A DNA stretch of 64,000 nt, from contig NZ_CP162129.1 of assembly GCF_040834005.1 (NCBI RefSeq), forward strand, positions 3,496,001 through 3,560,000, given 5' to 3'. Both the position numbers and the translations under genes were made by a program. Every line of letters starts with the position of its first letter. The stretch's first letter is position 1. This DNA is from Paenibacillus sp. PL2-23. Its GTDB lineage: Bacteria > Bacillota > Bacilli > Paenibacillales > Paenibacillaceae. The notes beneath the pieces are model-generated. The model worked only from the letters and a program-made list of their open reading frames with translations, did no database searches and was not told the origin of the DNA. Of the stretch, positions 25,809 to 34,338 are shown in pieces.

Positions 25809-26579
25809 CTATTTGACCGCCGCAAAAAATAAACGCTCAGAGGAAGCGCTGGCGGGCTTAAGCTCGAAATCCGCAAACCGGTCGACGGTGCGAAAGCCTG
25901 CCTTGCGAAGCGCATTCGCGATCCAGTCGGGATCATAAGCCCGCTGCGTATGCGTTTCCTCGAACCGGTTGAACGGCAGAGAGCCGGCATCGCGGGCGAA
26001 TATCGTCAGATGGTGCTCGATTTGGCAGCGCGCCTCCTCAAGCTCGCAGGTCCATATGTAGGCAATATCGCGCTCGTCCAGCACAAATGGCTGCTCCTCC
26101 GCGTACCGCAGCAGCTGGCTTGGCGGATGCATATCGAACAGGAAGGAGCCGCCAGGCTTAAGCGCAAGATACGTGCGGCGGAGGGCCGCTTCGATATCGG
26201 CTTCCTCCGTCAGGTAGTTCAGGCAGTCGCAGAACGATATAACAGCGTCCACCGGCTCCCCCAGCTCCCATTCGCGCATATCCTGCTGGAGCCAGCGAAT
26301 CGTGCCGGCCCGCGATCTGACAGCCTGCTGCGGCGTCTCGTCCCATTTGCTCCGGGCGACGGACAGCATGTCCGAGGACAGGTCGATGCCATAAACTTGA
26401 AAGCCCGACCGCGCGAGAGGTATGGCGAGGCTGCCCGTGCCGCAGCCAAGATCCACGACAGTGGACGGCATGCCGTAGCGCGACCAGGCGGCTCTCGCGA
26501 AACCCAGCCAGTCCGCGTATGGCATATCCTCCATCAACTGGTCGTAGACAAGCGCAAATTGTCCATAGGATTGCGTCAC
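25809..26579 (-). CDS. yqeM: Class I SAM-dependent methyltransferase, YqeM
   Basis: A 256-residue Rossmann-fold methyltransferase. Motif I VVDLGCGTGSLAIPLA and the acidic residue in GIDLSSDML bind S-adenosylmethionine; DAVISFCDCLNYL is motif IV. The substrate is unknown. It is the last gene of the yqeG operon as in B. subtilis. The start is GTG, overlapping the cvfB stop by four bases (GTGA). A hairpin terminator follows. Confidence 0.87.
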   Translation of the reverse strand: MTQSYGQFALVYDQLMEDMPYADWLGFARAAWSRYGMPSTVVDLGCGTGSLAIPLARSGFQVYGIDLSSDMLSVARSKWDETPQQAVRSRAGTIRWLQQDMREWELGEPVDAVISFCDCLNYLTEEADIEAALRRTYLALKPGGSFLFDMHPPSQLLRYAEEQPFVLDERDIAYIWTCELEEARCQIEHHLTIFARDAGSLPFNRFEETHTQRAYDPDWIANALRKAGFRTVDRFADFELKPASASSERLFFAAVK

Positions 26580-27499
26580 TCCCGCTCAGCTCCTTCAGCG
26601 TGCCCGGAGCCGCCCTCCGGCGGCGCGGCCAGATAGGTCCAGCTGCCCTTCTGGGTAACCAAGCCTTCCCGCATCAGCTTGCCCAGCGCTCGCTTGAATG
26701 CGGATTTGCTAATGCCGAACCGCTGCTTGATCAGCTCAGCCTCCGTTTCGTCAGAATAAGGCATGCCGCCTGCCGGACGTTCCTTCAGGAAAGCGAGGAT
26801 CCGATCGGCATCCTCCACCCGGCCGACCTCCTTCCTCTCTGTCATTGACAGGTTGACTCGGCCGTCCTCGCGAATGAACGTCACCCGCGCGCGAACGCGC
26901 TCGCCAAGCCTCAGCGGCCGCGTTCGCTCAGAGCTCGGAATGAGACCATACACCCCAAAGCCTACAACGCCTCCGTCTACGATAACGAACGAGCCCATCT
27001 GAAGCGTCTTCGTTACCCAGCCCTCGACCCACGTGTTGCGCCAGGCGGCAGGCGCCGGGAATACTAGCGGAGCAAGCTCCTCCTCGAAGGCCAGCTTGGC
27101 GACAAGCCTGCCGATCTTGTCATGCTTCATGACGACGAACACTTCATCGCCTGGAAGCGGACGGTAAGCAACGCTCTCCGGCAGCTCGGAAAGCGGCAGC
27201 AGCAGCTGCCGCCCGAGACCCATCTCCAGGAAGCAGCCCAGCCGCGGATGCACATCCGCAACCTTCAGCCGCGCAAGCTCGCCCAGCTGAAGCAGCGGCT
27301 TCTTCATCGTAGCCGCCAGACGATCCTCGGAATCGTAATAAATAAATACGCTGACCGTGCCCCCGACGCCTGGCTTGGAGCCGACAAGCTCCGTATAGTG
27401 CAGAAGCACTTCGGATTCGCCGTCGCTCAGGAAGAAGCCGTACGGGGACACTTCGCGCGTAATTTTGAGTTGATAGGTTTCTCCAGCCGTCAGGCTCAT
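26576..27499 (-). CDS. cvfB: CvfB-like S1 RNA-binding protein
   Basis: A 307-residue protein with three S1/OB-type modules (about residues 1-65, 70-140 and 150-225) and a C-terminal winged-helix region (LIKQRFGISKSAFKRALGKLM), the CvfB/YitL architecture. CvfB proteins bind RNA and influence virulence or translation in other Firmicutes. In B. subtilis the homologue yitL is not in the yqeG operon; here the gene is fused into it by 4-base overlaps on both sides (rsfS upstream, yqeM downstream), linking it to ribosome functions. Confidence 0.87.
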   Translation of the reverse strand: MSLTAGETYQLKITREVSPYGFFLSDGESEVLLHYTELVGSKPGVGGTVSVFIYYDSEDRLAATMKKPLLQLGELARLKVADVHPRLGCFLEMGLGRQLLLPLSELPESVAYRPLPGDEVFVVMKHDKIGRLVAKLAFEEELAPLVFPAPAAWRNTWVEGWVTKTLQMGSFVIVDGGVVGFGVYGLIPSSERTRPLRLGERVRARVTFIREDGRVNLSMTERKEVGRVEDADRILAFLKERPAGGMPYSDETEAELIKQRFGISKSAFKRALGKLMREGLVTQKGSWTYLAAPPEGGSGHAEGAERE

Positions 27500-27843
27500 G
27501 CGAACTCCACGACCTTAGCGTCGGACCATAACCGCTCGATATTATAATAATCGCGTTCCTCGCGGTGGAAGATATGCACAATGACGTCGCCCAGATCAAT
27601 AAGCACCCATCTGGCGGTGTCCATTCCTTCAATTCCGCGCACTCTTGTTCCCCCAAGCTCCGCCTGCTTGCGCACTTCCGTCGCAATGGCCTGCACCTGT
27701 GTATCTGAATTGCCGCTGCAAATGACAAAATAGTCTGCCACAAGCGAAACTTCCTTGAGATTCAGGGCGATGACGTCCATCGCTTTTTTATCCTCGACGG
27801 CTTGCACCGCAGTTTTCAATAACTGATCCGATTTCAACAGCAT
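27496..27843 (-). CDS. rsfS: Ribosome silencing factor RsfS
   Basis: A 115-residue protein of the Iojap/RsfS family that binds ribosomal protein uL14 and prevents joining of subunits in stationary phase. Conserved parts are DVIALNLKEVSLVADYFVIC, the loop around RVRGIEGMDTARWVLIDLGD and HIFHREERDYYNIERLW. The start at 27843 follows AAGGAGG by six bases, so the 25 upstream codons are not used. It overlaps cvfB by four bases. Confidence 0.93.
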   Translation of the reverse strand: MLLKSDQLLKTAVQAVEDKKAMDVIALNLKEVSLVADYFVICSGNSDTQVQAIATEVRKQAELGGTRVRGIEGMDTARWVLIDLGDVIVHIFHREERDYYNIERLWSDAKVVEFA

Positions 27844-27895
27844 ATAGCCCTCCTTCTGTTTCGAGCTCCCAGCAGGCTTCATCCCGCCCGCCCTG

Positions 27896-28465
27896 TTAGT
27901 TTCCGCGAATTTCCTCAATTAATCCGTTGCGCGCCTCAAGCGTCAGGGGATAAATACGTTTGCCCTTGGCGATCAGGAAGCCGATCGTGCCGTCTAGACC
28001 GGCAAGCACGGCGCGTTCCAGGCTTTCCTCGCTCAGCGCCCGAATGTCATTGACGCCGGGAAAGTCTCGTCCCGGCTCGATATAATCGGCAAGCCATACA
28101 ACCTTCTCCAGCTTGGACATGCCTCTGCGGCCCGAGGTATGGAACCGAATGGCGTCCAGTACGCCGAGGTCGGACACCCCGAACTCCTGCTCCGCCACCC
28201 AAGCGCCAACATATTGATGCCACAGCTCCTTGTCATAGCGCAGCACGTCATCCGACAGCTGATGGTCGCGTATAACACTGCCCTGGCGCTCCGTCGGCCA
28301 ATATTTGGCTACATCGTGAAGAATAGCGGCCAGCTCGGCGCGGCGAGGATCCTCTCCATATCGCTGGGACAGCGCCACAGCTGTCGCCATAACGCCTTCG
28401 GTATGAAGCCATCTCCGCTCCGGCATTTCCGCTTTAACCTTCTCTATCATGAGGGACCGTTCCAT
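27896..28465 (-). CDS. yqeK: HD-domain diadenosine tetraphosphatase YqeK
   Basis: HD-superfamily hydrolase (189 residues) of the YqeK family, which in the studied members symmetrically cleaves Ap4A. HD motifs are HTEGVMATAV, ILHDVAK, and the downstream RFHTSGR and LADYIEPGR signature residues. It overlaps nadD by 32 bases. ATG 28465 is chosen because AAGGAGG lies ten bases upstream. Confidence 0.93.
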   Translation of the reverse strand: MERSLMIEKVKAEMPERRWLHTEGVMATAVALSQRYGEDPRRAELAAILHDVAKYWPTERQGSVIRDHQLSDDVLRYDKELWHQYVGAWVAEQEFGVSDLGVLDAIRFHTSGRRGMSKLEKVVWLADYIEPGRDFPGVNDIRALSEESLERAVLAGLDGTIGFLIAKGKRIYPLTLEARNGLIEEIRGN

Positions 28466-29045
28466 ACAGGCCAAGCCTCCTTATATAAGCAAGCACGGAA
28501 TCCGGAAGGAGATACCGCACGGAAAGGCGATTCGCCAGCTTAGCGCGCAGCTTGGTTGACGAGATGCCGATCTGCGGCATCTCTGCCAGAAGCAGCGAAT
28601 GGCGCAGCTCGGCCGATAGCTCTTCCAGTTCCATGGGCTCTCCCGGCCGCGCTAGACCAATGAAGCCCGCTTGCGCCGACAGCTCCTGGATCCGATGCCA
28701 GCGCGGCAGGTCGTTCATGCGATCCGATCCAATAATATAATAGAAAGCATAGCGGGGATACTGAGAGCGCAGCTCCAATATCGTATCGATGGAGTAGCTG
28801 ATCCCCCCGCGTCTGATCTCAAGATCAAGCGCCCGGAATTCGCCGTGGCCCGCAATCGCGAGCTGAACCATCTCCAACCGCTGCGCGGCCGCTGCTAGCG
28901 GCGCGCGGTTTTTGAGCGGCGGGTCAGCGGTGGGGATGAACCACACCTCATCGAGGCCGCCCTGCTCTCTCGCGGTCTCCGCCGCAATCAGGTGCCCGAT
29001 ATGAATGGGATCGAACGTGCCGCCCATTATGCCGATTTTTTTCAA
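28434..29045 (-). CDS. nadD: Nicotinate-nucleotide adenylyltransferase
   Basis: Adenylyltransferase of NAD synthesis, 203 residues, converting NaMN to NaAD. The nucleotidyltransferase motif GGTFDPIHIGHL is at residues 9-20 and the ISSTKLR motif near the C-terminus. It follows yhbY by 14 bases and its end overlaps yqeK, so translation is coupled. Confidence 0.95.
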   Translation of the reverse strand: MKKIGIMGGTFDPIHIGHLIAAETAREQGGLDEVWFIPTADPPLKNRAPLAAAAQRLEMVQLAIAGHGEFRALDLEIRRGGISYSIDTILELRSQYPRYAFYYIIGSDRMNDLPRWHRIQELSAQAGFIGLARPGEPMELEELSAELRHSLLLAEMPQIGISSTKLRAKLANRLSVRYLLPDSVLAYIRRLGLYGTVPHDREG

Positions 29046-29059
29046 GTCACCGTCCCTCC

Positions 29060-29350
29060 TTAAGGAAGCACGATCGTCTTATGATCCTTGGACTCTTTGT
29101 AGAGCACGATCGTTTTGCCGATGACCTGAACAAGCTCCGCGCCAGCCGCTTCCGACACCTCGGCTCCAATTTCCTTGGGTTCGTCCAAGCAGTTGTTCAG
29201 CACGGATACCTTAATCAGCTCTCTTGTCTCCAGGGCTTCCTCGATATGGCGGACCAGATGCTCATTCGTCCCGCCCTTGCCTACCTGGAAAATCGGCTGT
29301 AAATGATGCGCCTGAGCGCGAAGGAACCGTTTTTGTTTGCCTGTTAGCAT
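29060..29350 (-). CDS. yhbY: YhbY-type RNA-binding protein
   Basis: A 96-residue CRM-domain protein (IF3-C fold) associated with ribosome assembly. The conserved GxxG motif lies in VGKGGTNE, preceded by KQKRFLRAQAH and followed by LVQVIGKTIVLY. It corresponds to yqeI in the B. subtilis operon. Confidence 0.93.
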   Translation of the reverse strand: MLTGKQKRFLRAQAHHLQPIFQVGKGGTNEHLVRHIEEALETRELIKVSVLNNCLDEPKEIGAEVSEAAGAELVQVIGKTIVLYKESKDHKTIVLP

Positions 29351-29424
29351 ATCCTCAACATCCTTTTTCTCTTAGATCTCTCACGTTATTCGGCCAAAAT
29401 GCCCGCCGTTGCGGCTGCCGGGCG

Positions 29425-30291
29425 CTAACCCTGAAGCGCCGCGAGCACTTCCTCTCTCATCGCCGCCGCCGGGGCAGGCTGTCCTGTCCAATATTCGAAC
29501 GCGTACGCGCCTTGGTAGATAAACATGCCGAGGCCGCCATGCGTCTGGCAGCCTCTCGCTGCCGCCGCATGCAGAAAGGCGGTCTGCAGCGGATTGTAGA
29601 TCAGATCGCTGACGACCGCTCCTGGGTTCAGCCACTCTCCGGGAACCGGCGATTGGTCCACATTAGGGAACATGCCTACCGAGGTCGTATTGATGATGAT
29701 ATCCGCGTCCCCGCACCACTCCTGCAGCCGATCATTCGACGAAGCTTCAATAATAAAGGAGCCACTCGATAAGGAGGAGGCCAGCTCCTCCGCTCGCTGA
29801 GCGGAACGATTGACAATTCGCACACGCTCAGGCCCCTCCTGCAGCAAGGCGTAGATAATGCCGCGGGCCGCGCCGCCCGCTCCAATGACGGTAATGCGCT
29901 TGCCCGCCAGCTGCGGGGAAGCTTCCTCCTTCAGCGAACGAACGTAACCGATGCCGTCTGTATTGTAGCCCGTCAGCTTGCCGTTATCGTTGACAATCGT
30001 GTTGACAGCCCCTATAATGCGGGCGCTTTCGTGAATATCGTCCAGCAGGTCCATAATGCGCAGCTTATGGGGAATGGTTACGTTAACCCCGCGAATGCCC
30101 ATTGCACGCACGCCGGCTACAAAATGCTCCAGCTTGTCGTCTGTAATATGAAACGCCATATACACGCCGTTAATCCCCGTCTCCCGAAAAGCCCGGTTCA
30201 TCATAATCGGCGATTTGGAATGGCGGATCGGATCTCCGATTACCCCATAAAGCTCCGTATGACTGTCAATCCTTCCACCTGACGCTGTCAC
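29425..30291 (-). CDS. aroE: Shikimate dehydrogenase
   Basis: NADP-dependent enzyme of aromatic amino acid synthesis reducing 3-dehydroshikimate, 288 residues. The substrate domain carries NVTIPHK with the catalytic Lys, and the cofactor domain GAGGAARGI and the NRSAQRA loop. It starts with GTG after GGGGGAG and lies 49 bases after yqeH. Confidence 0.95.
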   Translation of the reverse strand: MTASGGRIDSHTELYGVIGDPIRHSKSPIMMNRAFRETGINGVYMAFHITDDKLEHFVAGVRAMGIRGVNVTIPHKLRIMDLLDDIHESARIIGAVNTIVNDNGKLTGYNTDGIGYVRSLKEEASPQLAGKRITVIGAGGAARGIIYALLQEGPERVRIVNRSAQRAEELASSLSSGSFIIEASSNDRLQEWCGDADIIINTTSVGMFPNVDQSPVPGEWLNPGAVVSDLIYNPLQTAFLHAAAARGCQTHGGLGMFIYQGAYAFEYWTGQPAPAAAMREEVLAALQG

Positions 30292-30340
30292 CGTTTCTCC
30301 CCCTTAACCATCAGCCGAAGCCGCAAATCCGTTCCCCGAA

Positions 30341-31468
30341 TCAGATCATGGAATCGCGCAGCAATACCTTCACACCTTTGGGCGCGTACACATCTACAAG
30401 CGCGCCCCTCATGCCATTCACTTGAATCCAGCCTAGTCCCGACACAAATACATCCTGCTTCTCGCCTTGTCGGATGCGCAGCGAATGCCGCGTCCAAGCC
30501 GGAATATCCGCCAGCTCATCCAGCGTTGGCGCGCCCAGCAGCTCGCCCTTATGCTCCTCGTACAGCGATTCAGCCCTCTCAAGCTTGGTCCGGTGAACGT
30601 TAAGCGCATTGGAAATATAAAGTGTAAACGACTGCCGCTCCCCCTCGACAAAATCGAAGCGGACCAGGCTGCCGATGAACAAGGTCTGTCCCTCGTTCAG
30701 CTGGTACACAAGCGGCTTGATCGGCTTGTCCGGCAGCAGCGAGCCCAGGAAGGTGCGCGGCACAACCTCAGCCATCCGGCTAGTGTATACGATGCCGGGC
30801 GTATCAATAATAGACTTGCCGTCCTCCAGCGGGATATTGACCGCGTCAAGCGTAGTGCCCGGGTATCGGGATGTTGTCAGCTCCCGCTCCATATCGCTGT
30901 AATCCCTGATCAGCCGGTTAATAAGCGTGGACTTGCCGACGTTAGTGGCGCCTACCACATAGACGTCGCGGTTGCCCCTGTACCGGCCAATCGCGTCAAT
31001 GACATGCTCGAAGCCCATATTCCGCTTGGCGCTGCAGAGCACGACGTCAACCGTACGCAGCCCGTGCGACTTGGCTTGCTTCTGCACCCAATTCCGAATG
31101 CGATTCGTGTTCATGCCCTTCGGAAGCAAATCGATTTTGTTGACGACCAGCAGCACCGGATTATTGCCGACAAACCGCCCCAGCCCTGTAATCAGGCTTC
31201 CCTCAAAATCATACAAATCGACGATATGGACAACCAGACTGTCCGTTGTCCCGATGCTGCCGAGCAGCTTGAGGAAGTCGTCCTGATCGACCGCGACGGA
31301 CGCCGCTTCATTATAATGACGGATGCGGAAGCAGCGCTGGCAAATGACATGCTCGCTCTTGGCTGCCGACTCCGGTACGTATCCCGGCATATCCGGGCTG
31401 CTGGCCTGCAGCTTCACGCCGCAGCCCGCGCAGGAAATCGTTGTCTCGCTTAGCTGTTGTTCGTTCAC
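30341..31468 (-). CDS. yqeH: Ribosome biogenesis GTPase YqeH
   Basis: Circularly permuted GTPase (375 residues) needed for 30S assembly. An N-terminal zinc finger is seen (CAGCGVKLQ...VICQRCF), then G4 NKIDLLP, G5-like CSAKRN, G1 GATNVGKST and G3 DTPGI, the permuted G4-G5-G1-G2-G3 order. The C-terminal domain has the DVYAPKGVKVLLR ending. The start is GTG 31468, seven bases after GAGGAGG. It overlaps yqeG by four bases. Confidence 0.95.
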   Translation of the reverse strand: MNEQQLSETTISCAGCGVKLQASSPDMPGYVPESAAKSEHVICQRCFRIRHYNEAASVAVDQDDFLKLLGSIGTTDSLVVHIVDLYDFEGSLITGLGRFVGNNPVLLVVNKIDLLPKGMNTNRIRNWVQKQAKSHGLRTVDVVLCSAKRNMGFEHVIDAIGRYRGNRDVYVVGATNVGKSTLINRLIRDYSDMERELTTSRYPGTTLDAVNIPLEDGKSIIDTPGIVYTSRMAEVVPRTFLGSLLPDKPIKPLVYQLNEGQTLFIGSLVRFDFVEGERQSFTLYISNALNVHRTKLERAESLYEEHKGELLGAPTLDELADIPAWTRHSLRIRQGEKQDVFVSGLGWIQVNGMRGALVDVYAPKGVKVLLRDSMI

Positions 31469-31989
31469 TTCGTTTCCTCCTCGTACCATAACCCGCGTTT
31501 GCGGAGCCGTGCCAGCGCAAATCGCTCAAGCCGGCGGTTCACCAGCGTCATGACGCCTTCGTCCGCCGGCGAAATCGGTATAACCAGAATCGTATAGAGC
31601 CCCATCCGATTCCCTCCCAGGACATCAGTCATCATCTGGTCTCCGATCATAACCGTCTCATCCGCCTGCAAGCCAAGCATTGCCAGCGCTTTGCGGAAGG
31701 AAGCCTGCGTCGGCTTCTTCGCTTTGTGCAGAAACGGAATGTCCAGCGGCGCTGCAAAGTTGCTTACCCGTGTCCTGTTGTTGTTAGACACAATGACAAC
31801 CTTGAAGCCCACATTCCTGACCTTGTCCAGCCATGCGACGAGCTCCGGGGTCGCCAGAGGCTCCTTCGCGCCGACAAGCGTGTTGTCCAGATCCGTAATA
31901 ATACCGCGCACGCCTCTGGACGCAAGCTCATCAAGGTCAATATCGTATACCGAATTGACGCGCATATTCGGCAGCAATCGTTCGAACAT
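31465..31989 (-). CDS. yqeG: HAD-superfamily phosphatase YqeG
   Basis: HAD phosphatase of 174 residues, first gene of the operon. Motif I is ITDLDNTLVG (nucleophile Asp), motif II VSNNNRTR and motif III/IV VMIGDQMMTDVLG. The YqeG family is linked to phosphatidylglycerophosphate phosphatases (PgpP-like), but the substrate here is not shown. A GGAAGAGGG site lies upstream. Confidence 0.92.
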   Translation of the reverse strand: MFERLLPNMRVNSVYDIDLDELASRGVRGIITDLDNTLVGAKEPLATPELVAWLDKVRNVGFKVVIVSNNNRTRVSNFAAPLDIPFLHKAKKPTQASFRKALAMLGLQADETVMIGDQMMTDVLGGNRMGLYTILVIPISPADEGVMTLVNRRLERFALARLRKRGLWYEEETK

Positions 31990-32056
31990 ATGTGAATATC
32001 CCTCTTCCTTCTCCGTGCTATCTTACGAAACTATACCATACATTCCGAATTTGTTG

Positions 32057-32097
32057 CAAAAAAATACCGCTTGCCGGCAAGCGCCTCAAGCGGTATT
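32057..32097 (-). terminator. Rho-independent terminator of the MoxR/DUF58/TgpA operon
   Basis: Perfect 11-base-pair stem AATACCGCTTG (32063-32073) and CAAGCGGTATT (32087-32097), loop 13. On the minus strand a run of six T follows. It lies 16 bases after the transglutaminase stop. Confidence 0.9.
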
Positions 32098-32112
32098 CCA
32101 ATTGCAGTGCTG

Positions 32113-34338
32113 CTACCTCAGCTCGCCGATCAACTCGCGCACTTTGCTCGCGAAGCGATCTGCTTCATCCTTGGTCGCCGCGCCCGCCCCGTACTTCGCC
32201 TGCTCGAAGCGATCCAGCACATACCGGAAATCGTCTCTCAGGCGCTTCCGGCTGTCTGTCCAGCGCGCTACAGCCTCGCGCATCGTCTCATGCTCCTCCC
32301 TCTGCAGCCCCCGCTTCCGGCATGCCCGGAGCAATCGATTCGTCTCCAGCACGATCAGCTCATTGGCGCTGTAGGACTGATTGCGCCAGCTGCGCCAAGC
32401 CATCGCTATCCGCTTGCGGCCTATCAGCACTGCCGCTGCCGCCGCAAGGATAGCGGCCAGGCCAAGCCATTTCCAAATGCCGCTGCCGGAGTCTGCTCTC
32501 TCCGGCTCCGCAGGAGACGCTTCCGGCTCGTCTGCCTCTGTCTCGGGAGCGGCCGGCTCCTCGCCCTCCGCCGCTGCGTATGGGAATAAGAAGCCTGATG
32601 TGGGCTCGAATGGAATCCAGCCATAGCCGTCAAAATAGATTTCGACCCAGGAGTGGGCGTCCGCGTTCCGAACGGTGTACATGCCCGCGCCGGCTGGATT
32701 GAGGTCCTCCTCCAGCAGCAGCTCTTCGGGCGGGCCGTAATATTCGGCCGGCAATGAGCCCGGCGAGAAGCCCTTGACCCAGCGCGCAGGAAGCTCCAGC
32801 GTACGGGCCATCACCGCCATGGACGTGGAGAAGTAGTCGCAGTACCCTTCCATCAGCTCGAACAGGAATTGATCCACGAAGTCGCCGCTGCTCCCGGTAA
32901 GCTTCGTTAAATCCGGCTTATTATCGTAGGCATAGCTCGTCCTTAGAAACTGCTCAAGCAGCTTCGCCTTATCGTAATCCGTTGCGCCCGCCGCCGTTAC
33001 CTCAGCAGCCAAATCCCGCACTCGCTGCGTCACACTGTCCGGCAGCTGCACATACATCGCCTGCAAGCCCGCGTCAGGCAGCTTGGCTTCGACACCGCGC
33101 AAGCCCTCCTCATCCAGCATCACTACGGAAGACGTAATGGAATAAGCCTGAGGAGACTCCCCTCCGCTCCAGCGGAGCTCGGCGCTGACTGGGAGCCAGC
33201 TGAGCGCGCGGGGCAGTCCCTGCTCCTTCTCCCCCACCCAATTCACCTTGGATATGGAGGAGGCGCCGAACAACACGGGATACACGTCCTCGCGCTCCAT
33301 CGTAATAATCTGGCTGACCTCTGTCACTTCCGCCAGCTCAGGCGGGAACAGCACCGCCAGCTCCTGCTCCTTCAGCACGCGCTCTAACGGAAAAGGCGTC
33401 GCCTCGTCCTCCCAGCCCTTGCCGGTATAGACGGACTTGTCCTCGCCGCGCCAATAGCTCTTCTGCGAGGTCTGCACCGTCATCATGGGGGAGAAGTCGT
33501 AATCAAAGCCGCCTCCAAGCTCCTCGTCGTTGCGGCTGTACCCGGAGCTTGCATTGCTGCTGGAGCCGCTGGAGCTGTCGTTCACAATCGCCTTGTCGCC
33601 GAGAAACACGCGCACCTCTTCGCCCTTTGCATTTTTCCAGATGGTATAGGGATCCTGAAGCAGCGGAGCGATAGACGGCACATTCAGCGCTATAGCCAAA
33701 AATATCGCAAGCACGATCGCGGCTGGCGTAAACACGCGAATGGGATATTCCAGCAGATCGCGCCAGCTGTCGGGATGCTTGCGCTTCAAGCTGTGAAGAT
33801 GATCCAGCACCAGCCAGATCAGCCCTACGAACACGACGGCCGCCACATTGTCCCACAGCCAGATGGGTGTGAAGGAATCCGCCACGGTCAGCAAGAGAAT
33901 GCTGGCGCCAACAAAGCCGAACATGCGAAGCCTTGTTTTGGCCCAAGCCGCGAACAACGCATGAATAAACCATAAGAGAAGGCCGAACCAAATGAACGGA
34001 TGAAGTCCAGCCAGCGTCTGCTGGAGCCACCAGCCCACATCCCCCGCGCGCTCTGGCGGAGCGACCGCCCATTCCATGCGGGCATGCCGGAAGGTCAGCA
34101 CTACCGCGGCGGCAAATTGCAGCGTCCACCGAAAAAATTTGAGCTTATAGGGAATAAAGATATCAATAATAGCCGCCCACACCAATGTTCCGTAAGCGAT
34201 CGCATACGTTTCGGGCCACCAGTAGCCCTCGAATATCGACAGGGAGCTAATGATAATCAACGCGACAAATACGGACACGGAGCGGTCATACCAATGCTTT
34301 CCCGCTAGATTCAGCAACGATTTTGCCCTCTTCCTCAT
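32113..34338 (-). CDS. Transglutaminase-like membrane protein, TgpA type
   Basis: A 741-residue protein with about six N-terminal transmembrane helices (to residue about 230), an extracellular transglutaminase-like domain, one further membrane helix near residue 635 and a cytosolic DUF4129-like tail. The Cys-His-Asp triad is visible as EGYCDYFSTSMAVMAR, DAHSWVEIYFDGYGW and the Asp within it. It is encoded with a MoxR ATPase and a DUF58 protein in the common operon, joined by a 4-base overlap. The target protein is unknown; the triad is intact, so protease or crosslinking activity is possible. Confidence 0.88.
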   Translation of the reverse strand: MRKRAKSLLNLAGKHWYDRSVSVFVALIIISSLSIFEGYWWPETYAIAYGTLVWAAIIDIFIPYKLKFFRWTLQFAAAVVLTFRHARMEWAVAPPERAGDVGWWLQQTLAGLHPFIWFGLLLWFIHALFAAWAKTRLRMFGFVGASILLLTVADSFTPIWLWDNVAAVVFVGLIWLVLDHLHSLKRKHPDSWRDLLEYPIRVFTPAAIVLAIFLAIALNVPSIAPLLQDPYTIWKNAKGEEVRVFLGDKAIVNDSSSGSSSNASSGYSRNDEELGGGFDYDFSPMMTVQTSQKSYWRGEDKSVYTGKGWEDEATPFPLERVLKEQELAVLFPPELAEVTEVSQIITMEREDVYPVLFGASSISKVNWVGEKEQGLPRALSWLPVSAELRWSGGESPQAYSITSSVVMLDEEGLRGVEAKLPDAGLQAMYVQLPDSVTQRVRDLAAEVTAAGATDYDKAKLLEQFLRTSYAYDNKPDLTKLTGSSGDFVDQFLFELMEGYCDYFSTSMAVMARTLELPARWVKGFSPGSLPAEYYGPPEELLLEEDLNPAGAGMYTVRNADAHSWVEIYFDGYGWIPFEPTSGFLFPYAAAEGEEPAAPETEADEPEASPAEPERADSGSGIWKWLGLAAILAAAAAVLIGRKRIAMAWRSWRNQSYSANELIVLETNRLLRACRKRGLQREEHETMREAVARWTDSRKRLRDDFRYVLDRFEQAKYGAGAATKDEADRFASKVRELIGELR

